This document shows, in pieces, positions 8,854-17,285 of a stretch of DNA of 64,000 bases; the first letter of the stretch is position 1; each line of letters begins with the position of its first letter. The stretch spans positions 5,473 to 69,472 of the forward strand of contig JACPXK010000091.1 of assembly GCA_016196565.1 (NCBI GenBank), in the 5' to 3' direction. Source of the DNA: Candidatus Omnitrophota bacterium (lineage in GTDB: Bacteria; Omnitrophota; Omnitrophia; Omnitrophales; Aquincolibacteriaceae). The notes beneath the pieces are model-generated. The model had not been told where the DNA came from, ran no database searches, and saw only the letters and a program-made list of their open reading frames with translations. Made by a program: the position numbers and the translations under genes.

Positions 8854-9625
8854 AATCCAAACTTGGATGAAATCTAGAATTCATCCTTCCGAAGTGCGGG
8901 AGGAGGATAAAGGCGGGGGGAGCTATCTCAATCCTCAAGCAGGGGATCCCGGAGAGGATCGTTTGGCGGTTTATGCCGGAGGTTTGATCGCCCGCACCGA
9001 AGAATCCTTCGAGGAGGTTTATGAAGCGATTCGTTTTGTTATCGGCCCGAGCCGTTTTCACGAATTGGTCTGCGCCTACAGCCAAAAATATCCTTCCACT
9101 CATTATAATTTGACCTTTATCGGGCGCCATCTTTCCGGGTTCCTCAAAGAACCGGCGGCCAAGGATCTTTTGAAAGGCTATCCCTTTCTTTCCGACCTTG
9201 CGGTACTTGAATGGCGCGTGGCCATGGCCTTTCATGCCTTTGACGGCGAAGCTGCGAATCCGCAAGCTTTAAAAAATTTAACCCCGGAAGATTGGGAAAA
9301 AATCCGGTTTTCTTTTCAACCCTCCGTGGCGGTGACGAGTTCCGCCTGGCCGGTGCTGGATATTTGGCAGGCCAGAAAACTTTCCGTCAAAGAAGTCAAT
9401 ATCGAGATGATGAACCGGCCTCAGGCCGTTCTGATTTACCGCCAAGGAGTGGCGGTCGAATGCGAACGTATTTCACCCGAACAGTTTGCCCTTCTGGAAA
9501 AATTAATTTCGGGACAAAGTTTGGCAGAAGCCTTCGAAAAAACACCGGAAGTTGAAACCCTGCCGATTGGCTCCTGGTTTTCCCAGTGGGCGGCGACGGG
9601 GATTTTCCGGCAATTTCAGTTTTAA
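8831..9625 (+). CDS. bufC: BufC, DUF2063-type precursor-recognition partner
   Basis: 264 residues. The N-terminal half carries the DUF2063 pattern (LAVYAGGLIARTEESFEEVYEAIRFVIG, then FHELVCAYSQKYPSTHYNLTFIG, then LSDLAVLEWRV), followed by a C-terminal domain of the HvfC/BufC/MbnC type. In known systems this protein binds the precursor and BufB. It overlaps bufB, which supports a stable complex. The name reflects family and context; the older description of the domain as DNA-binding is probably misleading. Confidence 0.9.
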   Translation: MKNPSLAEIQTWMKSRIHPSEVREEDKGGGSYLNPQAGDPGEDRLAVYAGGLIARTEESFEEVYEAIRFVIGPSRFHELVCAYSQKYPSTHYNLTFIGRHLSGFLKEPAAKDLLKGYPFLSDLAVLEWRVAMAFHAFDGEAANPQALKNLTPEDWEKIRFSFQPSVAVTSSAWPVLDIWQARKLSVKEVNIEMMNRPQAVLIYRQGVAVECERISPEQFALLEKLISGQSLAEAFEKTPEVETLPIGSWFSQWAATGIFRQFQF

Positions 9626-9638
9626 GAGAAAGGTTTTC

Positions 9639-10349
9639 TTGCATCCCCGTCAGCTCGCCGCACTTTTCATTATTTTGACAGCGCTTAGTGGAATTCTCCG
9701 GGGCTATTTCCGGGGATTCCGGTCTTCCTTAAAGCCGCTGAACCTCAAACCTTTTTTCCTTTTGCTCTTCATTTTTATTCCTGCGGTTTTTTTCGTCATG
9801 TTTTTTGATCAAGCCATTCTTCGCTGGATACAGTCGGGCAAAGATTCTTATTTGGCCGGAATCATTCATTTTGGAGACACCATCAGCCGTAATGTCGAAT
9901 TCTGGATTGTGCTTGGGGCGCTTAATTTGCTGGCCCTGCTTTCCCGTAAAGAAAATCTTAAGGACTTTGCCTTCGGAATTTTTCTGGGCAGTGCTTTGAC
10001 CGGGCTTATCGGGCATTTGCTTAAATTTGTTTTTTTGAGGGCGCGTCCTTACGGCGGTTTCGGGCCGTTTTCTTTTTTTAATATTCAAGGACTGACTGAA
10101 GGAGAACATGTTTTTCAAAGCCTTCCTTCGGGAGATGTCCTTCTGGTGAGCGGGGCGTCGGCCTTTTTGTTTTTCGCCCTTAAAAATCAAGTCTCCAGAG
10201 GGCTTGTTTTCCTTTTCCCCCTTACCACGGCTGTCTACCGCGTGGCTGAAAATAAGCATTGGCCGTCGGATACTTTGGCCTCGATCGGACTCAGCCTGAT
10301 CGTGGCTTTCTTTCTCTGGAATCATAAAAAGACCCGCCTGAGTCTTTAG
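9639..10349 (+). CDS. PAP2-family membrane phosphatase-like protein
   Basis: About 236 residues with six predicted helices. PAP2 motifs are in order: KFVFLRARP (KX6RP), LPSGDVLLVSG (position of PSGH) and YRVAENKHWPSD (RX5HX3D). The PSGH histidine, which acts as general acid, is aspartate here, so activity may be altered. The TTG start at 9639 sits 5 bases after AAAGG; the frame is open upstream to an ATG at 9552 inside bufC. It directly follows bufC, but no functional link to the bufferin system is known. Substrate could be an undecaprenyl- or lipid-phosphate. Confidence 0.78.
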   Translation: MHPRQLAALFIILTALSGILRGYFRGFRSSLKPLNLKPFFLLLFIFIPAVFFVMFFDQAILRWIQSGKDSYLAGIIHFGDTISRNVEFWIVLGALNLLALLSRKENLKDFAFGIFLGSALTGLIGHLLKFVFLRARPYGGFGPFSFFNIQGLTEGEHVFQSLPSGDVLLVSGASAFLFFALKNQVSRGLVFLFPLTTAVYRVAENKHWPSDTLASIGLSLIVAFFLWNHKKTRLSL

Positions 10350-10496
10350 CACTTTCTAGCACGCGTGATCATCAGGCCCCAAAAACCATAGAGTTTTTCA
10401 TGAGGTTTTGTATTGCGGAAAAGGCCGTGTTAATCTTTTCCAATCTTTTGTCGATAGCATTTCCGTCTTCGATTTAAAATTCGGATTACAAGGGGA

Positions 10497-11534
10497 ATGA
10501 AATTGAAGAAAATTAAGCGGGCGGTTTTTTTTCTTATGCTAGCCGGGATTTTGGCCTTCCAGCCGGCCATCGTTTTGGCCCAAACCATACGGCTTTTAAA
10601 TGACACTTCTTCCGATTTAAGTTTTCATCCCGAAACTGTCCTGCCGCTGGCGCGTGGAAAATATTTCGAAAATATCGAAAAACCCACAGTAGTCCGGATG
10701 ATTTTTTCGGCTCATGGAAATCAATCCGACGGCTCTTGGGCCGTCCGCCGGGCGCGCCTTATGTTAAAAGGAATCAATCCCGAAACCCCTCTTACGATAT
10801 GGATTGAGAATGCTTATCCCGCCGCGCTTCCGCAAAATGTCAGAGGGATTCAATCACTCCTCGGCCAAAATGCTCCTTCAGGCAAAAATTGGTATGAGGA
10901 ATTTCTCGCCGATACTTTAAGTTTGGAATCACGCGCGCTTTTGGAAAAAATATTTCGCCAAGCCGTGGCCCATGAGAATCCCCGCCAAGCTTTTAAAAAT
11001 ACGCAAAACCTTTTCTATAAAACACTCCGGGAGGGGATTCAGGATTGGGAACTCCGCGGCCGGAATATCCGCCTTGAATTCGAAGAGCCTTCTTTTGAAG
11101 CTTATCTGGATGATCTTCGCCGGGATGTGATGAGCCTTTTGGTCCTTCATTGGACGATACGCCATCGCGATCAAGAAGCCTTGGCCAGTCTTGGGCTTGC
11201 TTACCGCTATATTTCGAAGTCGCTTGAAACGCGGGATGAAAATTTGAGCGTCCAGATTTTAAGCGACGCTCGTTTGAATCCGGGCGCTGTGCATTTGGTT
11301 TTTCGCGGGCTTGCTCATGAAAAGACGATGACAAATTATTTTGAAAAAACAAAAATGCCTTTTCGATTGATTCATCAAAGTTTGGGTTCCGGACGAAAAG
11401 CGCATCGGGACGAACCATGGAATATTCACGCCTATTTGGAGAAATACCGCCAATTGCCATCTCTGGAAACTCTTCACGGCATTCTCTTTCTTTCCCGTTA
11501 TCTCGATTCGACCCGGCAAAGCCTTTCCCAATAA
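10497..11534 (+). CDS. Secreted protein of unknown function
   Basis: 345 residues with a signal peptide (hydrophobic core about 10-27, cleavage after VLA). The mature protein is soluble and mixed alpha/beta. A C-terminal stretch SVQILSDARLNPGAVHLVFRGLAHEKTM loosely recalls TraB/EreA-like proteins, but catalytic motifs are not convincing. The ATG abuts AGGGGA closely; a TTG two codons later would have better spacing. It is the only gene between the PAP2-like protein and the acyltransferase. I do not assign a function. Confidence 0.65.
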   Translation: MKLKKIKRAVFFLMLAGILAFQPAIVLAQTIRLLNDTSSDLSFHPETVLPLARGKYFENIEKPTVVRMIFSAHGNQSDGSWAVRRARLMLKGINPETPLTIWIENAYPAALPQNVRGIQSLLGQNAPSGKNWYEEFLADTLSLESRALLEKIFRQAVAHENPRQAFKNTQNLFYKTLREGIQDWELRGRNIRLEFEEPSFEAYLDDLRRDVMSLLVLHWTIRHRDQEALASLGLAYRYISKSLETRDENLSVQILSDARLNPGAVHLVFRGLAHEKTMTNYFEKTKMPFRLIHQSLGSGRKAHRDEPWNIHAYLEKYRQLPSLETLHGILFLSRYLDSTRQSLSQ

Positions 11535-11579
11535 AGGCCTCTAGCAAAACTTTCCAAAATTCTATAAAGTATCCCTGCC

Positions 11580-12548
11580 ATGACTGACTTAATGAAGAAA
11601 AAGAAAAGGTTCAAACTGCGGAATTTTATCCCGGGCTGGGATTTTATCGAATATGCATGCCTCCGGATTTTAGTCGGGATTTTGAACAGCCTGCCGATGC
11701 CGGTTTGTGTCTGGATTTCTCAAGGCATAGGGGACTTGCTTTACTTCGCGATGGCCAAACGGCGGAAAATCGCCCTCTATAATTTAAACATTGCTTACGG
11801 AAATTCCCTTCCGGAAGAAGAAAAAAAGAGAATTGCGCGTCAGTCCTTTCGTCATATGGTGACGGCGCTGGTGGAATTTTTCCGCATTCCGGTCATCCTG
11901 AAAGAGGCTCACAACCGGTTTATTTTTGAAGGGACGGAGCATCTTGATCTGGCTTTTTCCAAAGGCAAAGGCATTGTTTTCGTTATCTCTCATTTGGGCG
12001 CTTGGGAATATTTGGCTTTTCTTCCTTATTTGCGCGGCTATCCTTGTTCGGTGGTGGTAAGGCCCATACGAAACCCTTATATTTATGAGTGGATTCAAGG
12101 GCTTCGAAAGCAAACCCAGTTAAACCCGATCGATAAATCTAAGGCTGTCAGAAAAGTGCTTACGGAACTAAAAAATAATCACTTGGCCGCAGTCTTAATC
12201 GATCAATGGGCAGGGCCCGAAGGCGTGTGGGTAGATTTTTTCGAAAAACCTACGTCGACCACGAGCATTCCAGTCCGTTTTGCCAAAAAAACAGGCTGTG
12301 TTTTGATCCCCGCCTATTGTTTGCGCATTGGAAGCGGCCGCTACAAAATTCATGTGGACCCGGAAATCGAAATTCATGATCAAACCGGCGAGTGGGAAAT
12401 CAAAACCACCTTGGCGCTGAATCAATGGCTGGAAAAAACAATTCTCGCTTATCCCGAACAATGGTCCTGGGTTCACCGCCGGTGGAAAATGCAAAGCGGA
12501 GATCAATATCGTACGGGGGACCGGAGTGACGCGCAAATTAACGCATAA
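11580..12548 (+). CDS. Lipid A biosynthesis acyltransferase (LpxL/HtrB family)
   Basis: 322 residues with one N-terminal membrane anchor. The catalytic HX4E is visible as SHLGAWE (His138, Glu143), followed by VVVRPIRNPYIYEWIQGLR and a DQWAGPEGVWVDFFEKP segment typical of the family. These enzymes add a secondary acyl chain to Kdo2-lipid IVA or a related lipid in the inner membrane, so an outer membrane with lipid A-like material is implied. It overlaps the TrmH gene by 23 bases. A TANNNT box (11565-11570) lies 9 bases upstream of the ATG. Confidence 0.88.
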   Translation: MTDLMKKKKRFKLRNFIPGWDFIEYACLRILVGILNSLPMPVCVWISQGIGDLLYFAMAKRRKIALYNLNIAYGNSLPEEEKKRIARQSFRHMVTALVEFFRIPVILKEAHNRFIFEGTEHLDLAFSKGKGIVFVISHLGAWEYLAFLPYLRGYPCSVVVRPIRNPYIYEWIQGLRKQTQLNPIDKSKAVRKVLTELKNNHLAAVLIDQWAGPEGVWVDFFEKPTSTTSIPVRFAKKTGCVLIPAYCLRIGSGRYKIHVDPEIEIHDQTGEWEIKTTLALNQWLEKTILAYPEQWSWVHRRWKMQSGDQYRTGDRSDAQINA

Positions 12549-13071
12549 AGAATTACTCGCCAGGCAGGAAGTAAGCCGTCAGGTTCCGCGGCTTCCGTTT
12601 GCCGTCATCTTAAATGACATACGCAGCCTTTATAATGTGGGTTCTATTTTCCGTACCGCCGACGGCGTGGGGGTGGAAAAGATATGGCTTTGCGGCATTA
12701 CGGGATTTCCTCCGGATTCAAAAATTTCTAAGACCGCTTTGGGCGCGGAGGCTTCGGTGGCATGGGAGTATTGCAAAAGCGTTCTGGAGTGTGTAAAAAA
12801 GCTTAAAGAGGAAAATTACAAAATCGTTTTACTGGAACAAACCGTAAAGAGTATTTCCTACGAAGAGTTTTCTCCCGCGGCGCCTGTGGCACTTCTTTTA
12901 GGCAATGAAATCAGCGGCATTCATGAAGAACTTGTTTCGCTTTGCGATACGGCGATCGAAATTCCGATGACGGGATTAAAAAATTCACTGAATGTGACGG
13001 TGGCCTTCGGAGTGGTGGCTTATCATTTCAGACAGCAGCTTTGCGGCCGGTCCCTCGGAGCATCTTCCTGA
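12526..13071 (+). CDS. TrmH/SpoU-family RNA 2'-O-methyltransferase
   Basis: 181 residues, a short single-domain SPOUT methylase. Motif 1 is the LYNVGSIFRTADGVG segment, motif 2 is LLLGNEISGIHEEL and motif 3 is IEIPMTGLKNSLNVTVAFGVVAYH, together forming the SAM knot. No separate RNA-binding domain is present, as in TrmL-like enzymes. The GTG start lies inside the acyltransferase gene. Its 3' end overlaps the convergent maf gene by 44 bases. The specific RNA nucleotide modified is not determinable here. Confidence 0.9.
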   Translation: MTRKLTHKELLARQEVSRQVPRLPFAVILNDIRSLYNVGSIFRTADGVGVEKIWLCGITGFPPDSKISKTALGAEASVAWEYCKSVLECVKKLKEENYKIVLLEQTVKSISYEEFSPAAPVALLLGNEISGIHEELVSLCDTAIEIPMTGLKNSLNVTVAFGVVAYHFRQQLCGRSLGASS

Positions 13072-13627
13072 GAAGTTCGAGCGGCAGCCCGATGACATTG
13101 CTTAAAGACCCTTCATAATTTGCCACAATGGAAGGGCGGGTTTGTATGGCGTAGGCGCCGGCTTTGTCTAAGGGATTGACGCGCTGCAAGTATTTTTCAA
13201 TTTGTTTTTCATTCCAATTTTTAAATTTCACTTTGGTTTTGGTAAAAGATACCTTTTCTTCTCCGCTTTTTGCATTTCGCAAAGCAATGCCGGTGTAAAC
13301 CCAATGAATATGGCCTGACATCCGGCCAAGCATACGGCGAGCTTCGGATAAACTGGAGGGTTTGCCCAGAAGACGCCCTTTAAAATAAACCAAAGTATCG
13401 GCTCCCAGAATCCAGGCCTTTTCCTTATTTTTGATTTTTGGAACGCTTGCTTTGCGGGCTTTCCCCAGGGCGTGACTCATGACTAATTGCGACGGCCGGC
13501 CGCCGGGCTCGTGTTTTTCCTGATAAGAAGAGGAAATTAAAGCAAAGGGGATTTTTGCTTTGCGGAGTAAATCTTTCCGTCTTTGGGAAATCGAAGCAAG
13601 ATAGATTTTGATTTTTGATTTTGACAT
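13028..13627 (-). CDS. maf: Maf-family nucleotide pyrophosphatase
   Basis: 199 residues from ATG 13627. Features of Maf/YhdE are LASISQRRKDLLRKA (usually LASxSPRR), the GADTLV catalytic segment, the LGKPSSLSEARRML loop and DKAGAYAIQ. The family hydrolyses dTTP, UTP or modified nucleotides and may act in housecleaning or septum control. The start has no Shine-Dalgarno sequence, and a TACAAT box lies 11 bases upstream, so the mRNA leader is very short. It overlaps the convergent TrmH gene. Confidence 0.9.
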   Translation of the reverse strand: MSKSKIKIYLASISQRRKDLLRKAKIPFALISSSYQEKHEPGGRPSQLVMSHALGKARKASVPKIKNKEKAWILGADTLVYFKGRLLGKPSSLSEARRMLGRMSGHIHWVYTGIALRNAKSGEEKVSFTKTKVKFKNWNEKQIEKYLQRVNPLDKAGAYAIQTRPSIVANYEGSLSNVIGLPLELLRKMLRGTGRKAAV

Positions 13628-13673
13628 GAATGATGTGTATTGTAGCGGAAGAATGGTCGAGGAGAAAGCATTC

Positions 13674-13694
13674 AAAAGGGGTCTGCCCCCTTTT
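13674..13694. repeat. GGGG-type palindromic repeat
   Basis: AAAAGGGG-tctg-CCCC-CTTTT, a member of the window's palindrome family with a slightly altered centre. It lies past the end of the FecR gene (minus strand) and upstream of maf, so it is a likely terminator. Confidence 0.65.
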
Positions 13695-13699
13695 GGGTT

Positions 13700-15241
13700 T
13701 TAGTGGCAGCCCTCAGCGCCGGGATTTTTCTGGCAGTAATCGGTGTAGGCGGAATTCGTCGTAATTTCCTGAATGCGGTTTTCGTATTGAATCCTGTTGT
13801 CCAAGTTCTGCTGCTGTTGCATCTGCTGCATTTGCTCTTGCATTTGCTGCTGCATCATCTGCTGCATTTGCGGAGCATACTGTTCCATTTGCTGCCGCAT
13901 TTGTTCCTGCATATGCTGCATTTCTTGTACCGTGGGCTGCGGTTGATCCGGCCGGTTTTCAGATGCGGACGGCCCGCGGCTTTCTTGCGGCGTAAAATTT
14001 TCTTTTCCCCAGGCATTATAATCCCGCTGGAAGTTTTCCTGAGAATGCTCAAAATTCTGATTCTGCTCCAAGTTCGGCATTTGACCGGAATCGAAATTTT
14101 TAGGGTCAAAATTTTGGGGGTCGAGGTTGCCTTTGGGATCAAAGTTTTTCGGATCAAAATTCGTAGGATCCATCATGGCTTTAGGGTCCATCATCATTCT
14201 CGAATCCATCATCTTGGGATCCATGGTCTTGGGATTGATGCCATTATTCGGGTTGTTGGGATCATTGGGATGATTCGGTCCGCCTGAGTTGGGGCCGTTC
14301 GGGCCGCCCGGGCCGAAAAACTCCCGGTCTTTTTCCCGCATTTCGTTCATCACCGCGGCCATTTTTTCAGGATTTTTAAGTATTTCTTCTTTGAATTTTT
14401 CATGCATGATTTGAATGGCTTCCGGATTGCCGACAAAACCCGTAAGATTCTCCTTGGCAGAATCTGCCATCTGCCCCATCATTTGGGCCTGTTCGGGTGT
14501 CATCTCTACGGGTTTTACGGCATCGAAATTTTTCTCGGTGATGGCGGCCATTTTTTCAGGATTGATTTCAAAGCTGTTACCGCCTGTCACTTGAACTCCG
14601 GCTTCACGTATCAAATCACCATTGGGAGTGATGGGAAAAACCTCCACGGCCCCGCGATCGCAAATCGTCATATCCGTTTGGGTTTGAGCGTCAAAAGAAC
14701 GCAGGAACTCCGTGCCGCGCACACCGGCCACGGAAGTCGGTGTGGCCACTTCATAGGTAGACCCTTTGGTAAGGCCTTCAAGATTATTGAAAATGCCGCC
14801 GTCGGAAATAAAAATATCGGTAGGTTCGATGGAGCGAAATTCTGCAATCGTATTGGCTCCGATGCGGGCGATATTTAAATAAAATTCGTCATAGGAAATT
14901 TCCACAAAAGAATCCTTGCCCGTTTTGATCTGATCTCCTTCGCTGATCATGTCATCCTTGGCCATCGGTTTCCAGGACGAATCACCCTTTCTTAAAATAA
15001 AAGTCTCGCCGCTGACATTGAATATCAAGGCCTTATGATCCATTAAGGATTTTTCCTGAGTATTTTCGGTTTTAGTGATTTGATCTTTGACCGCCGTGTC
15101 TGTTTTTTGAGCGCTGTCGGAGAGCGGAGCTGTCATGCCCGCATGCTGGGCAAAGCCTGAAGGCGTAATGAAAAATAGAAAAGTTAAAAGGGTTCCCGTT
15201 ACCAGTAAGCTTTGTGATCTTTGTTTTCTCATGTAGGGCAT
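13700..15241 (-). CDS. FecR-domain secreted protein with low-complexity repeats
   Basis: 513 residues. After the signal peptide (to about residue 32), residues about 75-215 form a FecR domain: sensor-like beta repeats with SGETFILRKG, ISEGDQIKTGKDSFVEI, and STYEVATPTSVAGVRGTEF. From about 310 on it is low-complexity: a PN/GP-rich stretch, then repeats of DPKxFD and DPKxMMD, then a Q/M-rich tail. Such FecR proteins without a FecA partner usually sit in the periplasm as structural or peptidoglycan-associated factors. No sigma or anti-sigma partner lies next to it. Confidence 0.8.
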   Translation of the reverse strand: MPYMRKQRSQSLLVTGTLLTFLFFITPSGFAQHAGMTAPLSDSAQKTDTAVKDQITKTENTQEKSLMDHKALIFNVSGETFILRKGDSSWKPMAKDDMISEGDQIKTGKDSFVEISYDEFYLNIARIGANTIAEFRSIEPTDIFISDGGIFNNLEGLTKGSTYEVATPTSVAGVRGTEFLRSFDAQTQTDMTICDRGAVEVFPITPNGDLIREAGVQVTGGNSFEINPEKMAAITEKNFDAVKPVEMTPEQAQMMGQMADSAKENLTGFVGNPEAIQIMHEKFKEEILKNPEKMAAVMNEMREKDREFFGPGGPNGPNSGGPNHPNDPNNPNNGINPKTMDPKMMDSRMMMDPKAMMDPTNFDPKNFDPKGNLDPQNFDPKNFDSGQMPNLEQNQNFEHSQENFQRDYNAWGKENFTPQESRGPSASENRPDQPQPTVQEMQHMQEQMRQQMEQYAPQMQQMMQQQMQEQMQQMQQQQNLDNRIQYENRIQEITTNSAYTDYCQKNPGAEGCH

Positions 15242-15337
15242 TGGTCCTCACGGAAACAGTAGCTGGTGAGTGATCTATCTGGCAATAGAGTGCCATAACA
15301 AGTTATAAACTGCTATAAACTTGCTGAGGGGGAAGGA

Positions 15338-16471
15338 TTAGTGTCTTAAGAGGCGTGAGGCGTAATCAAAGATTTCGGCGGGTTTGAAATTAGAGTAAAA
15401 GCCGAGGGTAAAAGTAGCCCCACCATATTCTAAATCAGGGTAATTGGAATCGCTGTGAAAATAGCTCGCATTAAATCCGACAGACAAATGTTTTGAAACA
15501 GTGTAAAAAATGCCGCCAAAGACAGTCGGGAGGTCTTCGGCCTCGGCCGTTCCTTGCTGCTGGCGCGCAGTGTAATTGTTACGCTGGAATTGAAATCCCG
15601 AAAAGAGATAACATTTTTTATAACTGCCGCTTATCATTTGAGAGGTTTTGAAATAATCATAATCATAAAAATCCTGATGCTGGTCGTTGGACTCATTGAA
15701 ACCAATTTGATTATGGACGACGACATGAATGGTTTTCCAGGGATCCAGCCCGATTTCATGATCAATCCGGTAAATGGAGTCTTTGCGTTTTGTGTCGGTA
15801 TTGACGGCATTTCCATCCAGCGTCACCCGCGCTTTTTTGTAAACATAATCGCGATGTTCCCAGGTAAAATTGGGACGGTGATAAATGCGCCGCGTGGCGA
15901 AGGGATAATGCTTCAAGCCCACAATGACTTGATTTCGCCAATAGCTTGACTGGGTGGCTGAAGGATAACGGTAATAGCTTAAATGATAAGCCGTATCGAG
16001 AAAGAAATTTTTGTGCAGCTTGAAATCCGTTTTACCGCCTATTTCTTGAATGAAGGAATCATTGGCTGCGAAATGCTGATGAAGGCTGGTGTCAAGACGG
16101 TAATCGATTTGATAGCGCATCCATGAGAAGGGGACGTCCCGGAAATAAGTATTGAAGGTAATTTGCTGGGTCCAATCCCTTTTATGGGCGGAATCAAAAT
16201 TGGCGTTCCGGTCAAAACTTTCCAGATAAGCCAGCGCCATGTCGAATTTATCGATGAATCGTTTTTTAGAAGGAGCTTGGGCAGTTTGTTCCGCCAAGGC
16301 GAGTTCGCGAAAACGAAGGCCCGCCCTTTGAAGCCTTTCCTCATCGGTGCGCTGAGTAATTTTTTCCTGCTGGATTTCTTCCTCGGGAGTCAGCGCGTGA
16401 ACATAGCGGGGAAGAAGAAGCAAAAAAACAAGCGGTAGCAGCAAAATGACGGCAAAATTTGATTTTTTCAA
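15338..16471 (-). CDS. Probable outer membrane beta-barrel protein
   Basis: About 377 residues. A strong signal peptide (hydrophobic core, then PRYVHA) precedes a short helical region and then many alternating amphipathic strands rich in Tyr, Phe, Asp and Arg (for example FFLDTAYHLSYYRYP, ATFTLGFYSNFKP). This is typical of outer membrane barrels of the surface-lipoprotein or exopolysaccharide-export type. I chose the TTG at 16471, which starts the signal peptide cleanly; a TTG at 16489 is possible. Same strand as the FecR gene, 96 bases upstream. Confidence 0.65.
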   Translation of the reverse strand: MKKSNFAVILLLPLVFLLLLPRYVHALTPEEEIQQEKITQRTDEERLQRAGLRFRELALAEQTAQAPSKKRFIDKFDMALAYLESFDRNANFDSAHKRDWTQQITFNTYFRDVPFSWMRYQIDYRLDTSLHQHFAANDSFIQEIGGKTDFKLHKNFFLDTAYHLSYYRYPSATQSSYWRNQVIVGLKHYPFATRRIYHRPNFTWEHRDYVYKKARVTLDGNAVNTDTKRKDSIYRIDHEIGLDPWKTIHVVVHNQIGFNESNDQHQDFYDYDYFKTSQMISGSYKKCYLFSGFQFQRNNYTARQQQGTAEAEDLPTVFGGIFYTVSKHLSVGFNASYFHSDSNYPDLEYGGATFTLGFYSNFKPAEIFDYASRLLRH

Positions 16472-16620
16472 AAGGATAACCCCACTCAAATTTACATACT
16501 GTATCGTCTAAGCGCGCGAAATTTCAAGGGTTATAATTCAAAAGAGACAGGCTTCTTTTAAGTTTAAAGCCATTGCATTTTAAGGAGTTTTCTTTATGAT
16601 AGGGTTCTTGTGGAGATATT

Positions 16621-16866
16621 ATGATAACCCCCGAAGAAATTGAAGCCATCCTTGATCGCAGCTTGCCCGGAGCCGTGATTTCTGCCATGGATTTGACGGG
16701 GACGAGCGACCATTTTGAGGTGCGGGTGGTCTGGGACGGATTCCGGGGAAAAAGTTTGATCGAACAGCATCAAATCATTAACCGTGCCCTCGAGGGAGCG
16801 CTGGAAGACGGACGCATTCACGCCCTTAAAATAAAAACCTTCACCCCCGAACAAATTTCTAAATAA
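16621..16866 (+). CDS. bolA: BolA-family protein
   Basis: 81 residues covering the whole BolA fold: an N-terminal helix (TPEEIEAILDRSLPGA), the DHFEVRVVWDGFRGKSLIEQHQIINRAL core with its conserved histidine, and a C-terminal ALKIKTFTPEQ. BolA proteins form 2Fe-2S bridged heterodimers with monothiol glutaredoxins. Such a glutaredoxin is encoded immediately downstream, so the pair probably works in Fe-S cluster handling. The upstream region lacks an obvious strong ribosome site. Confidence 0.92.
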   Translation: MITPEEIEAILDRSLPGAVISAMDLTGTSDHFEVRVVWDGFRGKSLIEQHQIINRALEGALEDGRIHALKIKTFTPEQISK

Positions 16867-16870
16867 CCTA

Positions 16871-16889
16871 AAAGGAGCCGGCCTCCTTT
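16871..16889 (+). terminator. Hairpin after bolA
   Basis: AAAGGAG-ccggc-CTCCTTT directly after the bolA stop codon. The stem is strong but the T-run is short, so it may reduce rather than end transcription into the glutaredoxin gene. Confidence 0.45.
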
Positions 16890-16937
16890 GCGAAAAACTT
16901 TTCCATGTGTTAAAAACTTAAGATAGGAGAAAACCCA

Positions 16938-17264
16938 ATGCCGCAAGATGTTGTCAGCAGGATCAAATCAGAAATTGAGAATAACAAAATCGTCATTTTT
17001 ATGAAGGGGACTCCGGAGTCGCCGCAATGCGGATTTTCAGCAGCGACGGTAGGCATTCTAAAAACTTTTCCCTATGAATTCAAAGCGGTGGATATTCTGG
17101 CCAATCCTGACATTCGGGCCACCCTTCCGGAATATTCCAAATGGCCGACCTTCCCCCAGATTTTTATCGCGGGCAAATTAGTCGGGGGATGCGACATCAT
17201 GCACGAATTGCGCGATTCCGGAGAGCTAGAAAAACTTTTGAAAGAAGCCTTCGCTAAAAACTAA
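16938..17264 (+). CDS. grxD: Monothiol glutaredoxin (Grx4 type)
   Basis: 108 residues with the CGFS active site (SPQCGFSAATV), the KGTPESP glutathione loop, the WPTFPQIFIAGKLVGGCDI cis-proline/GG region and a C-terminal helix. CGFS glutaredoxins carry 2Fe-2S clusters with BolA partners and deliver them to target proteins. A good ribosome site (AGGAG) precedes the ATG. Gene order bolA-grxD-pilT gives the functional partner upstream; the ATPase downstream is probably unrelated. Confidence 0.95.
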   Translation: MPQDVVSRIKSEIENNKIVIFMKGTPESPQCGFSAATVGILKTFPYEFKAVDILANPDIRATLPEYSKWPTFPQIFIAGKLVGGCDIMHELRDSGELEKLLKEAFAKN

Positions 17265-17285
17265 TCATCAGGTATCTTTTACCTT

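Noticed and set aside
13703..14287. Long histidine/leucine-rich plus-strand frame
   Set aside because: It mirrors the repetitive FecR gene on the other strand and lacks a signal or ribosome site.
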